DNA of 51,064 nucleotides. Origin: a virus. A program made the translations under genes and the position numbers. This document shows, one piece after another, positions 8,695 to 20,900 of this stretch. The notes under the pieces are model-generated. The model saw only the letters and a program-made list of their open reading frames with translations, did no database searches and was not told the DNA's origin. The stretch is taken from positions 1-51,064 of the IMG/VR virus record IMGVR_UViG_3300027791_000033. One strand, written 5' to 3'. The stretch's first letter is position 1, and the number at the start of each line of letters is the position of its first letter.

Positions 8695-9264
8695 ATGAAC
8701 GAAACAAGTCAACACCTAGAAATTGAACAAGACGAAAATGAAATTCCAACTGAAATTGAATCTCTTCGTGCAAGAGCAGATCAGTTAGGCATTGAGTATC
8801 GACATAACACTGGAGTAGCTAAGTTACGTAAGCTAGTGGATGCAAAATTATCCCCAGTTGAAGAAGTAGTAGAGCCAGTAAGATCTACTAAATTAAGTAT
8901 GTCACAGTTAATTGTTGAAAAACGTAAAGAAGCAGCTGCTCTTATACGTATCCGAATTACATGTATGAATCCAAACAAGAAGAACTGGGAAGGAGAAATC
9001 TTTTCTGTAGGTTCAGCTAAATTGGGTACATTTAAAAAGTTTGTACCGTTTGATGCACCAGATGGTTGGCATGTACCAAACATTATTTATAACATGATTA
9101 AAGAACGTAAATGTTCTGTATTTCACACATCTACTAGTCCTAGTGGTGCTAAAACTCGTAAAAGTAAATTAGTACCAGAGTTTAGTATTGAAATTTTATC
9201 TCCTTTAACACCAGAAGAACTACGTAATTTAACTCGTCAGCAAGCATTAGTTAACGACGAATAA
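8695..9264 (+). CDS. HeH/SAP-like domain protein, 189 aa
   Basis: Residues about 22-52 (SLRARADQLGIEYRHN, then VAKLRKLVDAKL) match a HeH/LEM/SAP helix-extended loop-helix motif, often a nucleic acid or protein contact. The C-terminal 100 residues look beta-rich, with a WEGEIFSVG and PFDAPDGWHVP core. In N4-like phages a protein of this kind follows the capsid gene. A head-associated structural or DNA-contact role is likely but inferred. AAAGGTAG precedes the start. Confidence 0.75.
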   Translation: MNETSQHLEIEQDENEIPTEIESLRARADQLGIEYRHNTGVAKLRKLVDAKLSPVEEVVEPVRSTKLSMSQLIVEKRKEAAALIRIRITCMNPNKKNWEGEIFSVGSAKLGTFKKFVPFDAPDGWHVPNIIYNMIKERKCSVFHTSTSPSGAKTRKSKLVPEFSIEILSPLTPEELRNLTRQQALVNDE

Positions 9265-9276
9265 TAGGAAAAATAT

Positions 9277-9579
9277 ATGTATACCGTGGATTCTACTGTT
9301 TCTTTTACAATTACACGTCCTCAACTAAAAACAGCTGAGGTAGCAGCAGATGCTATAAGCGTAAGATCAGTAGATCCTGATGGTATATTTGGCAGCATCT
9401 CTTTAACGACTGATGCTGTTCCTACTTTATTAGCAGCAGGTGAAATATCTTTCTCAGATGTTTTAAACAAAAAAGGCATATGGCGATACGAAGTTTTAAC
9501 TTCTACTAATGTAGCTCATGTCATCAATGTAAATGCAGTTGCTGTAGATGCTACGTATACATCTACTATTAAATTTTAA
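9277..9579 (+). CDS. Small beta-rich late protein, 100 aa
   Basis: TAGGAAAA lies upstream of the ATG. The protein is rich in Val, Thr, Ala and Ser with alternating hydrophobic residues throughout, which suggests a beta-sandwich, perhaps of the kind used for head decoration or tail proteins. It has few charged residues and no membrane segment. It sits between the HeH-domain gene and a coiled-coil virion gene. No family is recognised. Confidence 0.7.
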   Translation: MYTVDSTVSFTITRPQLKTAEVAADAISVRSVDPDGIFGSISLTTDAVPTLLAAGEISFSDVLNKKGIWRYEVLTSTNVAHVINVNAVAVDATYTSTIKF

Positions 9580-9588
9580 GGTAATATT

Positions 9589-10494
9589 ATGCCCACTATT
9601 GATATAACAGAAATTACTGCAGGAACCTTATCAGGTACAGGTGTATTTGATAAGTTAATGGCAGCAGTAACTGCTCACTTAGACGATCAATATACGAAAG
9701 GTCGTATAAAAGGTGCTGAATATGCAACTGTTTATCTTGGTGCTGTGCAATCTGCAATGCAACAATCAGTATCTTTTGTATTAGGTGAGCAGCAAGCAGA
9801 GCTTGCTCTTACTCAATTAAATGACACTTTAATTACTAATGCAAAACAGCGTGAAGAGATAAACTCACGTGTGGTTTTATTAGATACCCAAATACAAGAA
9901 CAGTTAGATGGTACTGCTCGTGCTAATACCCAACTAACAGATACTTTAACTACTAGCCTTAAACAACGAGTGCAAATGGACAGTCAAATTGACTTGTTAC
10001 ATGTACAAATGGCTGAAGCTGTTGACGGTACTACCAGGGCTAATACTCAGTTACAAGATGGTTTAGACACATCTACTAAACAACGTGAACAGATTACAAG
10101 TGCAGTAGCACTATCTGATGCACAGAAACTAGAACAAGAAGCCCATACTACTAGAACAGACTTAAACTCTACTCAAGATTTAATAATAAAAGCTCAACAA
10201 GCTCTTAAATTAACTGCTGAAAAAACTATGCTTGAAAAGAAAGCATTAACTGAAGTTCAGCAAACAATATTAGTAACTAGACAGCAAGATCTTTACACTG
10301 CTCAAAAAGATGGATTTGCACGAGATGCAGAACAAAAAGCAGCTAAGTTAGTCAGCGAAATTTGGCAGATTGCTAAAGGATCTGATCCAACTAGTACTAC
10401 TTACACTCTTCCTATTGATAATGCATCAATTGGTAACGTATTAAAAAATGCTGTTAAAAGCTCTGGCTTAGAATACTCAAGCCTAACACCTTAG
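9589..10494 (+). CDS. Coiled-coil virion protein with 39-aa repeats, 301 aa
   Basis: Residues about 76-192 hold three tandem copies of a 39-residue unit. Each begins QLxDxL-T, carries KQRxQ/E near residue 12 and ends near xGTxRANT. The third copy is the most diverged. The rest is helical and Gln/Ala/Thr-rich. A long coiled coil of this type fits a rod or an internal virion protein. N4-like phages carry structural genes of similar size between capsid and vRNAP. It is probably in the late operon that ends with the vRNAP gene. Confidence 0.7.
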   Translation: MPTIDITEITAGTLSGTGVFDKLMAAVTAHLDDQYTKGRIKGAEYATVYLGAVQSAMQQSVSFVLGEQQAELALTQLNDTLITNAKQREEINSRVVLLDTQIQEQLDGTARANTQLTDTLTTSLKQRVQMDSQIDLLHVQMAEAVDGTTRANTQLQDGLDTSTKQREQITSAVALSDAQKLEQEAHTTRTDLNSTQDLIIKAQQALKLTAEKTMLEKKALTEVQQTILVTRQQDLYTAQKDGFARDAEQKAAKLVSEIWQIAKGSDPTSTTYTLPIDNASIGNVLKNAVKSSGLEYSSLTP

Positions 10495-10505
10495 TGGAGT
10501 ATTAA

Positions 10506-12491
10506 ATGGGGTGGCATCGAGATGCGTTTGCATATACTTCCCCTATATTTGGGGAAATAGTAGAAACAATCCCTACTATACGTGGGGCAGTAATGACGGC
10601 TTCAATGAGAGGATTAACTCCTTGTGAAGCTGTTAGACGTGCAGTAATTAATAATAAGTATACTTCTGCTAGATCATATTTAAAGGCAGCTAAGCAATCT
10701 TATGTGCACAAACTTCCTACAGTTACTCAGTCTAGTCCATTAAGAGATGAAAGTTATTTTATAAGTTTAGCTTTTCCTGAAGGCGTCCCTGCAATAACTA
10801 ACACTGAGTACAACACTCCTACAGCTATACAGCTTCTTGATTCGTTACAAAGTCCTATTGGCACTTACGATACCTCAGTACACTCTTTTACTTACACAGA
10901 ATACGGTGCAACGCTTACTAAAGCGTACACTGCTGCTGCAATAATAGATGACACTACTTTTTCATACGTAGAAACTGTTAGAAACAGTAGCAACACAGTT
11001 ATTAGTACTACTAATAAAGTAGGTATTAGACCTGCTGGGTATAATACAAAAGTATTAATATATACTTACTTACACCTGGGATTGCCTAAAATAAAGTTGT
11101 ATCACCCGGCTGTTAAAGATGCAAATCTTTTTCATGACATTTTTAGCACGTACGCAAATGCTAATGATTTTGTAGCATATCCAATTTATCCTTTAATGTT
11201 AGACGGCGTGTATATAGACGCAGCATCACGTAAAGAAGAGTATGACGACGCATCAAGATTACTAGACACTATAGCTTTTCCTTTTAAAAAAGTATTTGAA
11301 GCTATGAAGGAAGGTGTACCAACAGATGTTGGTGATGAAGACAACGCTATAACTGATATATTTTTATTAAATGCAGTTAACATTAATACAGGTACTCAGG
11401 CAGGCAAAGCGTATTTATTTGAGTTTTTTGATGCTATATATTTAAATCATTTGGATCCAGGTACCGGTGCTGTTAACTGGACTGCTACTAATTATTCTGT
11501 AAATATTTCAGAAAGTGATTACAACTTTCAGTTAAATTTTAATGGAATAGCTAATACAGTTGTATCAGGGTATAGCACGTCTTACGGAAGTACAGTTGCA
11601 GCTGGTGGAACAATAACTTTAACAGCGCCTAGTGCATACGGGGAAAATACATACCGTAGATTGGTTATAACAGGAATTAGCGCAAGTACAACGGTAGATT
11701 ACCCTTCAGGTAGAAGACAATCTGTAGCTATAGCAGTATCAACTGACCCTGCTTCATTAGACTACGATAATTTTTGTATACCCCTTATACACGGAGTATT
11801 AGCAAATTTACCTTTACTTCATTATAAAGAGCAAATATTTTCAGAAAGTTTTGTAGTAGTTAGTCACAGCTTGTACGAATTTTATTTAAAATGGTACCAA
11901 GAACTGTGGGGAAAGATTAAAAGACTTGTAATCTTAGCAATTTTTGTATTAATAACATTATATTTTACAGCTGTTGATGGTGGATTTACTGCAACTGCTT
12001 TTTATGCAGCATTTATAAAGGCTGTAGTTATTAGTTTTGCATTAGAACAAGTAATGGTTGCAATTGATGATCCGTGGCTAAGAGCTGCGGTACAATTAGC
12101 TATAATAGTAGTAACAGCTAATCCTGAAGGTGGATTTAACCCTGATACATTTGCTTTATCAAACCCGATAAATTTAATAAATGCTGTAAGCGCAGTAGGA
12201 ACTGCTTATCAAGCTCAACAAATGGAAGAGTTATCAGATGAATTACAGGATTTTTTAAAGACTTCTGCAGAACAATGGAAAGAGTTAGAAGAACAAAGAG
12301 AATTGTTAGAAGAGCCAGATTATAGTGATCTCATGCTTTCTGCTAATCTTTCAAACATAAACACTTACGAAGAGCCCAGCACTTTTTATGCACGAACTTT
12401 AAATACTAATCCAGGTGTATTAGTATATGATCAAATAAGAGATTATTTTGATACTAAATTAACGCTACCTCAGTTAAGTCCATTAGCTTAA
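10506..12491 (+). CDS. Large virion protein with C-terminal membrane segments
   Basis: This 661-residue protein has a mainly soluble, beta-containing body (residues 1-460), then a hydrophobic region at about 475-545 with two or three possible membrane spans (IKRLVILAIFVLITLYF, FYAAFIKAVVISFAL, AAVQLAIIVVTA). A charged coiled coil follows at about 570-600. Membrane segments in a virion gene next to the vRNAP gene suggest an ejection or internal virion protein that enters the cell envelope with the DNA (inference). The position matches the N4 gp51-gp54 group; I cannot say which one. Confidence 0.68.
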   Translation: MGWHRDAFAYTSPIFGEIVETIPTIRGAVMTASMRGLTPCEAVRRAVINNKYTSARSYLKAAKQSYVHKLPTVTQSSPLRDESYFISLAFPEGVPAITNTEYNTPTAIQLLDSLQSPIGTYDTSVHSFTYTEYGATLTKAYTAAAIIDDTTFSYVETVRNSSNTVISTTNKVGIRPAGYNTKVLIYTYLHLGLPKIKLYHPAVKDANLFHDIFSTYANANDFVAYPIYPLMLDGVYIDAASRKEEYDDASRLLDTIAFPFKKVFEAMKEGVPTDVGDEDNAITDIFLLNAVNINTGTQAGKAYLFEFFDAIYLNHLDPGTGAVNWTATNYSVNISESDYNFQLNFNGIANTVVSGYSTSYGSTVAAGGTITLTAPSAYGENTYRRLVITGISASTTVDYPSGRRQSVAIAVSTDPASLDYDNFCIPLIHGVLANLPLLHYKEQIFSESFVVVSHSLYEFYLKWYQELWGKIKRLVILAIFVLITLYFTAVDGGFTATAFYAAFIKAVVISFALEQVMVAIDDPWLRAAVQLAIIVVTANPEGGFNPDTFALSNPINLINAVSAVGTAYQAQQMEELSDELQDFLKTSAEQWKELEEQRELLEEPDYSDLMLSANLSNINTYEEPSTFYARTLNTNPGVLVYDQIRDYFDTKLTLPQLSPLA

Positions 12492-12542
12492 CTAGTAATA
12501 ACAATGTAAACTACTATTAATAAAGTATTTAGGAGTACCTTA

Positions 12543-13091
12543 ATGGCTATTAACAACGGTTACAACAGCCCTTTTAGACAACAAATGGGTTTTTTAGATA
12601 ACATGGCTCCAGGGAATATTAGTACAATAAACTCGCAGCAGCCTCAAGATCAGCTTAGAATGTATTCACCAGCTCAAGCTCAATTGCAAAATTACCAACC
12701 TTCAATGGGTGGTGGACATCCCGGTTATGGCGGCTACGGCTCTAAAAATGCTGCTGGTAACCTACTTAACGGTGGCAATAGTACTTTGGGTCAAACTACT
12801 CCTTGGGGCTGGGGTGGTGTAGGAGGTAAAGCAGCAACAGGTATTGCTGGCATATCAGCTTTAGGCTCTATGTATTTAGGTAACAAATCAATGCAACTAG
12901 GTGCTGCAGATTTAGATTTTAGGCAAAAATCTTATGGTGATCAGTATGCCGCTCAAAGAGCGTTACAAAATGATCAAATGTTTGATAGGCAACAATTTAG
13001 AATGGCTGAATCTGGTATGAGTCCAGAACAAGCAAAAGCTGCTGCTGATCGTTATGTCAGTGAGCGTGGCGTTCAACAACGTAAAGCTTAG
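12543..13091 (+). CDS. Gly/Gln-rich virion protein, 182 aa
   Basis: TAGGAGTACC lies before the ATG. The first half is low-complexity, rich in Gly, Gln, Asn, Pro and Tyr (GGGHPGYGGYGSKN), with a short Gly/Ala hydrophobic segment at about 93-115 (GKAATGIAGISALGSMYLG). The second half is a charged helix (FRQKSYGDQYAAQRALQND). This is a common build for internal or ejection proteins. It lies in the run of virion genes leading to vRNAP. No specific family is recognised. Confidence 0.68.
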   Translation: MAINNGYNSPFRQQMGFLDNMAPGNISTINSQQPQDQLRMYSPAQAQLQNYQPSMGGGHPGYGGYGSKNAAGNLLNGGNSTLGQTTPWGWGGVGGKAATGIAGISALGSMYLGNKSMQLGAADLDFRQKSYGDQYAAQRALQNDQMFDRQQFRMAESGMSPEQAKAAADRYVSERGVQQRKA

Positions 13092-13110
13092 CATTACAGG
13101 AATATATAGT

Positions 13111-14901
13111 ATGGCATATCCTAAATGGACACAATTAAGCACTCCAAGTGGAGCTACTGCAGTTAACGCAATGAGTACTGCAGGAGATCTGTGGAAACAA
13201 TCAATGCAGACAATCCAAGGTGGTCTTACAGCTTACGATAAGGGAGTAGAGACTCGACTTCAAGAAGATAGCGATGTAAACACTGCAGCTTTACGTCGTC
13301 GGTTAGAAGGTGCTGGCACTTTATCTGAATTAAATGCTATGCAAGGTGATATTTCTGCCACAGGTTTAGAAGGATACGGTAAACGTATTGATGCAGATGC
13401 TCTAAGCCAATCTTTTAATAAAGAACGTGGTGTAATGCGTGGTGAGTTTCAAGATCAATTTAATGAACAAATAAGCACTGGCTATGCTAACGCTACAACT
13501 GTTGATGAAGTTAAAGCCATAAATAACCAAGTAGCAGCAGCTAATGAGAAAGACTCTTGGTTAGATGTTTCTTCACAAATTACGCAAGGAAGTGCTGGTT
13601 TAAAAACTGCACTAGATAAAGAGGCACAAACTGCTACAGATGCACAAGTACAAAAACAAGCTGGTATGAACGTTGCTGGACTAGAAGCTGCACTTGATGC
13701 CCTAGTGCCTGGATCATTGAATTTCACTGAAAACCAGACAAGAATTACTAATCAAATAGCGGCTACAAAAGATAAAGATCAAAAGTTATTTGATCAGGGC
13801 GCTGTTAGCTCTATGCGTGTTGCATCCGGAAACGGTATAAAAGCGTTAGAAGCTGAACGAGATAAATTGTTAGAAGCTGCTAAAAATAATCCAAATATTA
13901 GTGAAGCTAGTGTACTTAGTACATTTGATGAACGCAGACCTTTTGCACTACAGAAAGTATTAGACAATGTTGCTGTATCCACACGAGAGCGTATAGCAAG
14001 TGAGAAGGCTACTAACTTAACTGCACTAGAAACAGCTAAACAAGGTATACCTGAACAGTTTAGAGGCATGATTGGCATTGATGAGATGGGTAATTTAACG
14101 TTCTCAGATCAATTAGATGATGCTTCAAAAACTGATTTTGCTGAAAGAGCAATGGCTGCTGGGTATATTGGTACAGGTGATAGCTTTGCTGATAGAAATA
14201 CCCAATTTAATACAGCAGAAACATCTTCATTAGGTGAAGAATTTGGCTCATTAGGTGAGCAAGAAAGAGTTTTAGCAAACCAATTAAGACAGATTACTCG
14301 TGATCAGGGGATAGAATTAAGTAAGAAAGCAACTACTGATTTAGCTACAGCAACTTCTGCTGCCGATAAAACTTTAAAGACTGTTACAGCTAGAATAGTA
14401 GAAGATTACCGAGATGCAGTAGTAAGTTATCAGGTTGATCCAGCAGCTCTAAAAGCTTCTCAAGATGCTCAAGGAAGTGCGTATTCTCATATGGTAGCAA
14501 TGGGATTTGATGATAATCAAGAAGGATGGAGAAGAGGCAATGTAGCTCAAGATGAATTACGAACACTGATAAGAGAGGCAAAATCAAACGGATTTACAGA
14601 CTCAGAAATCATACTCTCAATAGACGCAAATACTGAAGCGGGTAAGACATGGGCAGATAAAACAGTAAATGTTGCTAATTTTCTAAAGTTCCTTGGCAAT
14701 CAAACTAATTTAAAAGAACGAGGAGCTAATCTAGATAAGCTAATAGAAGCTAAAGATTTACGAGATGAGGATATACTAAAAGCCGAGATGGCTCGTAGTA
14801 GTGAAGTCTCAACAGCTAATGCGGGTGCATTAAAAGCTTCAGGTGTTAGAAACACTAGTAATGCTGTAAGAATGATAAACAAAGCTTTAGGTGTTGAGTA
14901 A
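13111..14901 (+). CDS. Helical internal virion protein candidate, 597 aa
   Basis: I chose the ATG at 13111 (MAYPKW), just after ACAGGAAT and 20 bases past the previous stop. A longer reading from 13054 would overlap the upstream gene. The protein is almost wholly helical and rich in Ala, Thr, Glu and Asp with no membrane segment. It ends just before a terminator and the vRNAP gene. Long helical Ala-rich proteins in this place are typically packaged and ejected with the DNA (known for T7 and N4-like phages; inferred here). Confidence 0.7.
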   Translation: MAYPKWTQLSTPSGATAVNAMSTAGDLWKQSMQTIQGGLTAYDKGVETRLQEDSDVNTAALRRRLEGAGTLSELNAMQGDISATGLEGYGKRIDADALSQSFNKERGVMRGEFQDQFNEQISTGYANATTVDEVKAINNQVAAANEKDSWLDVSSQITQGSAGLKTALDKEAQTATDAQVQKQAGMNVAGLEAALDALVPGSLNFTENQTRITNQIAATKDKDQKLFDQGAVSSMRVASGNGIKALEAERDKLLEAAKNNPNISEASVLSTFDERRPFALQKVLDNVAVSTRERIASEKATNLTALETAKQGIPEQFRGMIGIDEMGNLTFSDQLDDASKTDFAERAMAAGYIGTGDSFADRNTQFNTAETSSLGEEFGSLGEQERVLANQLRQITRDQGIELSKKATTDLATATSAADKTLKTVTARIVEDYRDAVVSYQVDPAALKASQDAQGSAYSHMVAMGFDDNQEGWRRGNVAQDELRTLIREAKSNGFTDSEIILSIDANTEAGKTWADKTVNVANFLKFLGNQTNLKERGANLDKLIEAKDLRDEDILKAEMARSSEVSTANAGALKASGVRNTSNAVRMINKALGVE

Positions 14902-14944
14902 GATCCTAAGATAACTTGAGATGATTAGCACATTTAAGTAAACT

Positions 14945-14969
14945 AAGGGGGCAGATAATGCCCCTTTTT
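14945..14969 (+). terminator. Rho-independent terminator before the vRNAP gene
   Basis: The stem GGGGCA (14948-14953) / TGCCCC (14959-14964) has loop GATAA and is followed by TTTTT. It lies 18 bases before the vRNAP start, so it would limit read-through from the capsid operon and set a low level of the giant protein. Confidence 0.85.
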
Positions 14970-14987
14970 CTATTGTAGGCAAAAAAC

Positions 14988-17900
14988 ATGGCTCAGAACG
15001 ATTTATTGAATACTCCATTAAACGATCCTAATCAAGAAATTAAACTTGCAGAATCTAGTTTAAAAGCCAGAGATACTTCTGTGCAGCCTGCCACACGTGA
15101 TTACTTTCAAGAAGCAATGGATGTAGCTAGTGGAAACACTAGTGCATTTGATAATGCTCCTATTAGTAAAGCAGAGAATCTATTAAGTGCTAGAACAGAA
15201 AAAGAAAAAAACCTTGCCTTAAATAAAACTTATCGAGACATATTCGCAGGAACAACGCAATCTCAAGATGATTTTCTTAATTCGCAAGGAGGAGCAGCAG
15301 AATTAGTTGCAGATAAAGATGCGTTTATTCAAGAAATAGATAATCCTTTTAAATACGTTGGTAACGTTGCTCTTAATTTAGGAAGTGGCATAACTGACTT
15401 AACTACAGGCTGGGTACAAGCGCCAGCTAGTGACATGATAGACGAAGAAGCAGACACTGCAAATTTAGCTCCATTTTTATTAAGAGATAAAGAACTGCAA
15501 TCTTTGCTAGCTGAAGCAACTGATCCAACAGAAATTGCTAACTTGTCTGCAGAATTAGAATCTATAACTAATATGCTAGATAGTTCATATAATGATGAAT
15601 TAGTTGCTCAACGTGATGCCGCATTAGCAGCTTTAAATGAATCACCAGATAGTTGGCAAGCAAAATCTAACTTATCAGAAATTGAATGGGCTTTAGAGAG
15701 AACTCCTACTAAGCGTCAAGTAAGAGAAAGAGCTGAAAGTAACATTGATGGTGCAGTTGCTACTTACGATTTTCTTGAAAACGTTTCTGAAGTAGTAGCA
15801 TCTAAAGTAAATAAAGCAGGACAACGTAAAATTCAAAGACAAGTAGAACCATACGCAGTAGAAGCGAGTGAGTTTTATGAAAATGGCAATTATGCAAAAA
15901 GTATTGGGGTAATGGCAGATGGTATATTTACAGTAGCTTTAGATAACCCAGGTTCTGCAATAGAGATGTTTGCAAACTCTTTACCTCAAATGTTAGCAAT
16001 GGTTAATCCTTTTACTAGTGCTCCTACAGTTATGGCAGCTTATAGTAAGCATGCTGACACTATGATGGAGGAATTTGTAAAAATAAATGGATATAGAGCA
16101 ACAGGAAAAGATAAAGAAATTTTAAACACAGGTGCCGGGGCTGCAGTATTTTTTGATTTCTTCTCAGATAAAATAGCTTTAAAAGGTGTAAAAGTAATAC
16201 CTACTAATTTAATAAACAAAATTACAACTAAGCTTGGTTCTGGTGCTCCTAAAGGCGCTAAAATACTTACACAATACACTAGTAACATAGCTGCAAAAAC
16301 AGCTGGCCTTGCTATACAACCTGTACAAGAGTTTGTATCAGGAGCTGGAACAGAACTATCTGAACAAGCAGGTGTTGCAGGCGGTCTTGAGGGACTTGAT
16401 AAAGTTAAAATAATTGAACAAGGAATGATAGAGGCAATAGCAGTATCTCCAGCTCAAGCTGCTGTAGGTATAAAAGATGTTGTTAAAGGTACTAAAAGAG
16501 TAAGTACAGATGTTAAAGAAAGTGACTTAGTAAAAAATATACGAGAATCTGCAGGTAAAGCCTTAGAAAAACTAGAAGAAGGTAGACTGGAAAAAAGAAG
16601 TGATCCAGACAGTCTTGTATTTAAAGCATTAAAGTTTTCACAAGATAATGCTGAAGACATTCAAGGCACAGTAGAAGCTGCTACAAAATACGCGTCTACT
16701 ATATCTACATTAATAACTGAAGCATTAGCTGATATTGAAGCTAATCCTGATAAAACATCCCCTGAATTATTAGCAGACTTTCAAAAATTAGTAGATATAG
16801 AAGTTGCTATTACTGATAATCTTACTAAGAGACAAGAAACTGGTGCAGGATTAAATGAAGATGATATTGCGCTAGAGATTGAAAAAAATCTTAAAAAGGG
16901 AATAGTAGCCGCCCTTTCTCCAGAAAGCCGTGAAAAGCTTAAAGGTAGCATTCTTTACAGCATGAAAACCTCTGATACTATTACAGAGGAGCAAGCCACA
17001 GTTCTTTTAGAAGAAGGTGACGTTAGCCAAGAAGAACGTTCTATTGTAACTGAGTACATTAAGCGTGTTAAAGACATGCAAGAAGTATCAAGTAATGTAA
17101 TAGATGGAGAAAACGGTGTATTCATAGGTGTTTTGCAGCATGTTCGTGGTATTGAAGCTGCAGCTGCTAGTGGAGATACAATTACAGCTTCTCAAAACTT
17201 AGGTAAATTTACTCAGTTTGCTGAGTATATGAAAGTTAAAGCTGATACTTTTCAAGCTGTATGGCAGCATAACCGAGATTTAAAAGCAGGTAAGACTCCT
17301 GGTGTACCATCTAAAATTGAGATTGTTTCTCAAGATGAAAAAGGCCATATCACTGAATTTAAGATACTAGATACTGCTAAATTTGGATTTACAGAAGATA
17401 GCGTAGGTAAAGTATGGAACTCTACTAATGATGGGCAAATTAAATCATTACAGAACCAAGTTGCAAAAGAAAATAAAATAATTGCTAGTTACTTAGCTCA
17501 AGTTAATAACACAGTAAATGGTACTAGCGCACCTGCTGTTGGGTATACTTTTGGGTCATCTAATTTAGGAGGCCGTACCGGTAAAGCTTTAACAGATTAT
17601 AGTGATGAAGAACTTGGAAAAGTAAGAGAAAATTTACGTATTAGAATGGAAAAAAATAATGCTAGAGTAAAGTCTGGTAATATTATATCTCCACAAGCAG
17701 CTAACAGTATTAAAGCAAGTCAAAAAAGTGCTCGTTCTGATATCTTAGGTATTAACGAATATTTAGGTGACGATGGTAAAAGCGTAGAAACTGAACTTCC
17801 TCCTTGGGAAATAGATACTGATCAAGCTACTGTAGAGCCAACAACAGAAAATAAAGCTGCTAAGCCACGTTCTGAAACCCCTTTACAAAAAAGAGTAAGA

Positions 17901-20900
17901 GAAGCAGCACCAAAGAATTTAAAAGATGCAGAAGCTGATGTATTAAAATATACAAAAGCTGTTGATGAATCACAATTAGCGATAAATAATAATACAGATA
18001 ATGCACAATCAGCTGAATTATTAGCAAAGAATATAACTAGCAAAGAAAAATTAGCTAGCGCAAATAGACGAGTAGCGCGTTTAGCAAGTAGTATTGCTGG
18101 ATATAATGAACCAAATGTTAGTTCAGTCGAACCAACTGTTAGTCCAGGTGATTACTTATTTAAAACAGGCAAAAGAGCAGGTAAAGCTTTAAAAAACATA
18201 GGTAATGATGTTTTAGAAACGTTACGTGCACGATTGCGTGATAGAGCAAGAAATATTCAAAACCTTACTGTGCGTACAAGTAAAGAGAAAGCACAGTACA
18301 AAGATGCTATTTCAGATCTTCTTGCAATAAAGAAATATCTAGGTGATGACGGTAAAGGTTCTAAAGCTACAACTAGCTCTGTAACTACAGAGGACTTAGG
18401 AGCTCTTATAGAGCCCTCTGAGACAACTACTAAGCAAGTTAAGCGCCCAACTAAGGTAGCTGATACAGTCGCCTCAGAAGAGGCTACAGTGGCTGAAGAG
18501 CCACTTGTATCTAATGCAAAAACAATGCCTACAATATTACGAGTTATAGAGGGCTTAGATGGAGCACTAGCTAGGGCTGATGTTGTAAATCGTGTTATAC
18601 GCGTTAAAGAAGGGTTAACTAAAGCAGAAGTTTTAGAATATCTTAAAAACAGTACAACACCTACTGGACAACAAAAAAGTATTGTAACAACGTTTATGAA
18701 CGCTAAATACGGCATAGACTTTTTAGCTTTATTAGAAAGCATGACTGAAGAAGAAGTTGTTAATTTTGTTATACAACACGAAATGTATCATTTTAAACAG
18801 CATGATAAGCCTGTTAATAAAGGCGTGTTGCACATTAATGACTACATGTCTGACAAAAGCAGATCACATGCAACAGATAGTGGTTTAACAACTGAAGAAG
18901 CAAAAAATAATAAGTATCTAAGCAATACAGCTATTGAAATGGAAGCACAGGCTAATCTTGTAGCTTTAAGAGTGGTATTTAATGATAAGAATATAGGTAA
19001 AGCACCTGAAACAATTGACCCCAATGTGGGTAATACTTCAGTAGGTTTGCTTTTAGCTAAAAGAGCAGTACTTGTTGTACAAGATAAGTTAAATAGTTTA
19101 TTTAATGAAGGTAAAAAGAACGACCCTAAATACGCTAAAATTATTGACACTTGGAACAAAGAAATAACTGAGCTCAATAAAGTAGTAGCTGCTGAACAAA
19201 AGAAAGTAGATACCACTGCTTCAGTAGCAGAGTTAGAGGTGTACGAATTAGTCAATGATATGCTTAAAGGCACATCCATTGATCCAGAGCATGTAGCTGC
19301 TGTTAACCCTGGGGCTAAGAATGTACAGTTTGTACAGAATACTATTTGGCAAACATCTTATGATGTTGCACTTGGATTAGGTAAGACAATAGCTAGTGTT
19401 TTCCAAGCCAAAAAAGAAAAAGAAACTAAGTCTGATGAAGTAATCAAAGAGACTTTAAACAAGCGCAATTTATTTAAAACAGTTCGTAATGTTTTTAATG
19501 CTATTAAAAAGAACTCTGCATTTTTAAACATGAGCAAAGAAGAATTAAAAACTGTTAACATTCTTGTAAGGTTTAATGATGAATTTGTTAAAGCTAGCGC
19601 TAAAGTAATTAAATACACCGTAGACAGTGTTAGTGAAACTGGGAATCAAGCTATAGACCATAGCTGGACGGGTGAAAAAGGAAAAGAAGACCGTCTTGTT
19701 GAAGATCCAATAAACTATCTTTTAAAGCAAATAAGTTACACAGATAAAGATGGAAATATTGTTAATACAGGATACCTGGATCCAAATATATTAAGCATTA
19801 TGGCTATGAGCGCTTACAGTTATTTGAGCACTATGGGCACTGGTTTACTATGGAATGATGACGCTGCTGTAAAACAATTATTAGGTTTAGATAGCAGAAC
19901 TAAATTAACTAACCGACAGATGGCACCATTTCGTAGAATAGGTACAACTCAATCAAATATGGCTGATCTTATAGGCTCTATGATTGTTAAACAATTGGGT
20001 TTAAAAGGTACAGGTGCAGCAAATAAAAACTTAGAAGCACAATTAGTTACGTCATTAGGTTTACACTCAATTCTTATGCTTGAAGAAATGGGCTTAGTAA
20101 CACGACCTTCGCTGCCCCGCTCCGCATTAGATGTAGAGACTATTAATTATGATGGTAAAGGCAGTAAGAACATTAACAATGCTAATGAAGAATCTAGTAT
20201 TGGAACAGCTGAAAGCGAAAACACAGTACAGTTTGTAAGAGTAGCGGTAGTTAAAGTAGGTAAAAAAGAAATAGTAGCACCAAAAGTACGTAAAATGATT
20301 GATGATTATTCTATTACAGATGCTGGAATAGAATCTTCTACTTCAAGTGTTATGGATAAATTATTTAATTTAGAATCACAAAAGGATTTTCCATCTCTTA
20401 TTCCTAGTAAAACTAATGAAAATACTAGATATTTAAACACTAATATTAAGATTCCTAAGAAAGTTAGTGAGGATCTTGATTATGCACAATCTGTTGAGTG
20501 GAGATTTAAACCAGAATTTATAGAGTTATTAAACGGAGACTCTCGTGAAGAAACTATTCAAGCTTTAAAAGATATTTCAGGATACAAAGAAAGTTTGGAG
20601 GATGTACCACTTTATGCAAAAGAAGCTGCAGAAGCTGTTAATAACAGCATACTGCGAGAAATTGAAGATGCTATAACGTTTTTTGACATATTAGCAGAAA
20701 AGAAACAAGATGATTTTTACTATACTTATAACAGCTGGAATAACAGCAGAAGTGGTATGGCACAATCGGCTGTATCTCCTCAGTCTTCTAAGATAATTAG
20801 GCATCTTATATATCCAACAGATAGCACTACAGGAGAGAGCTTTCAACAAGATTTGGATCTAGATAATGCATATCACATGCAAATGCTTAAAGTTGCTATA

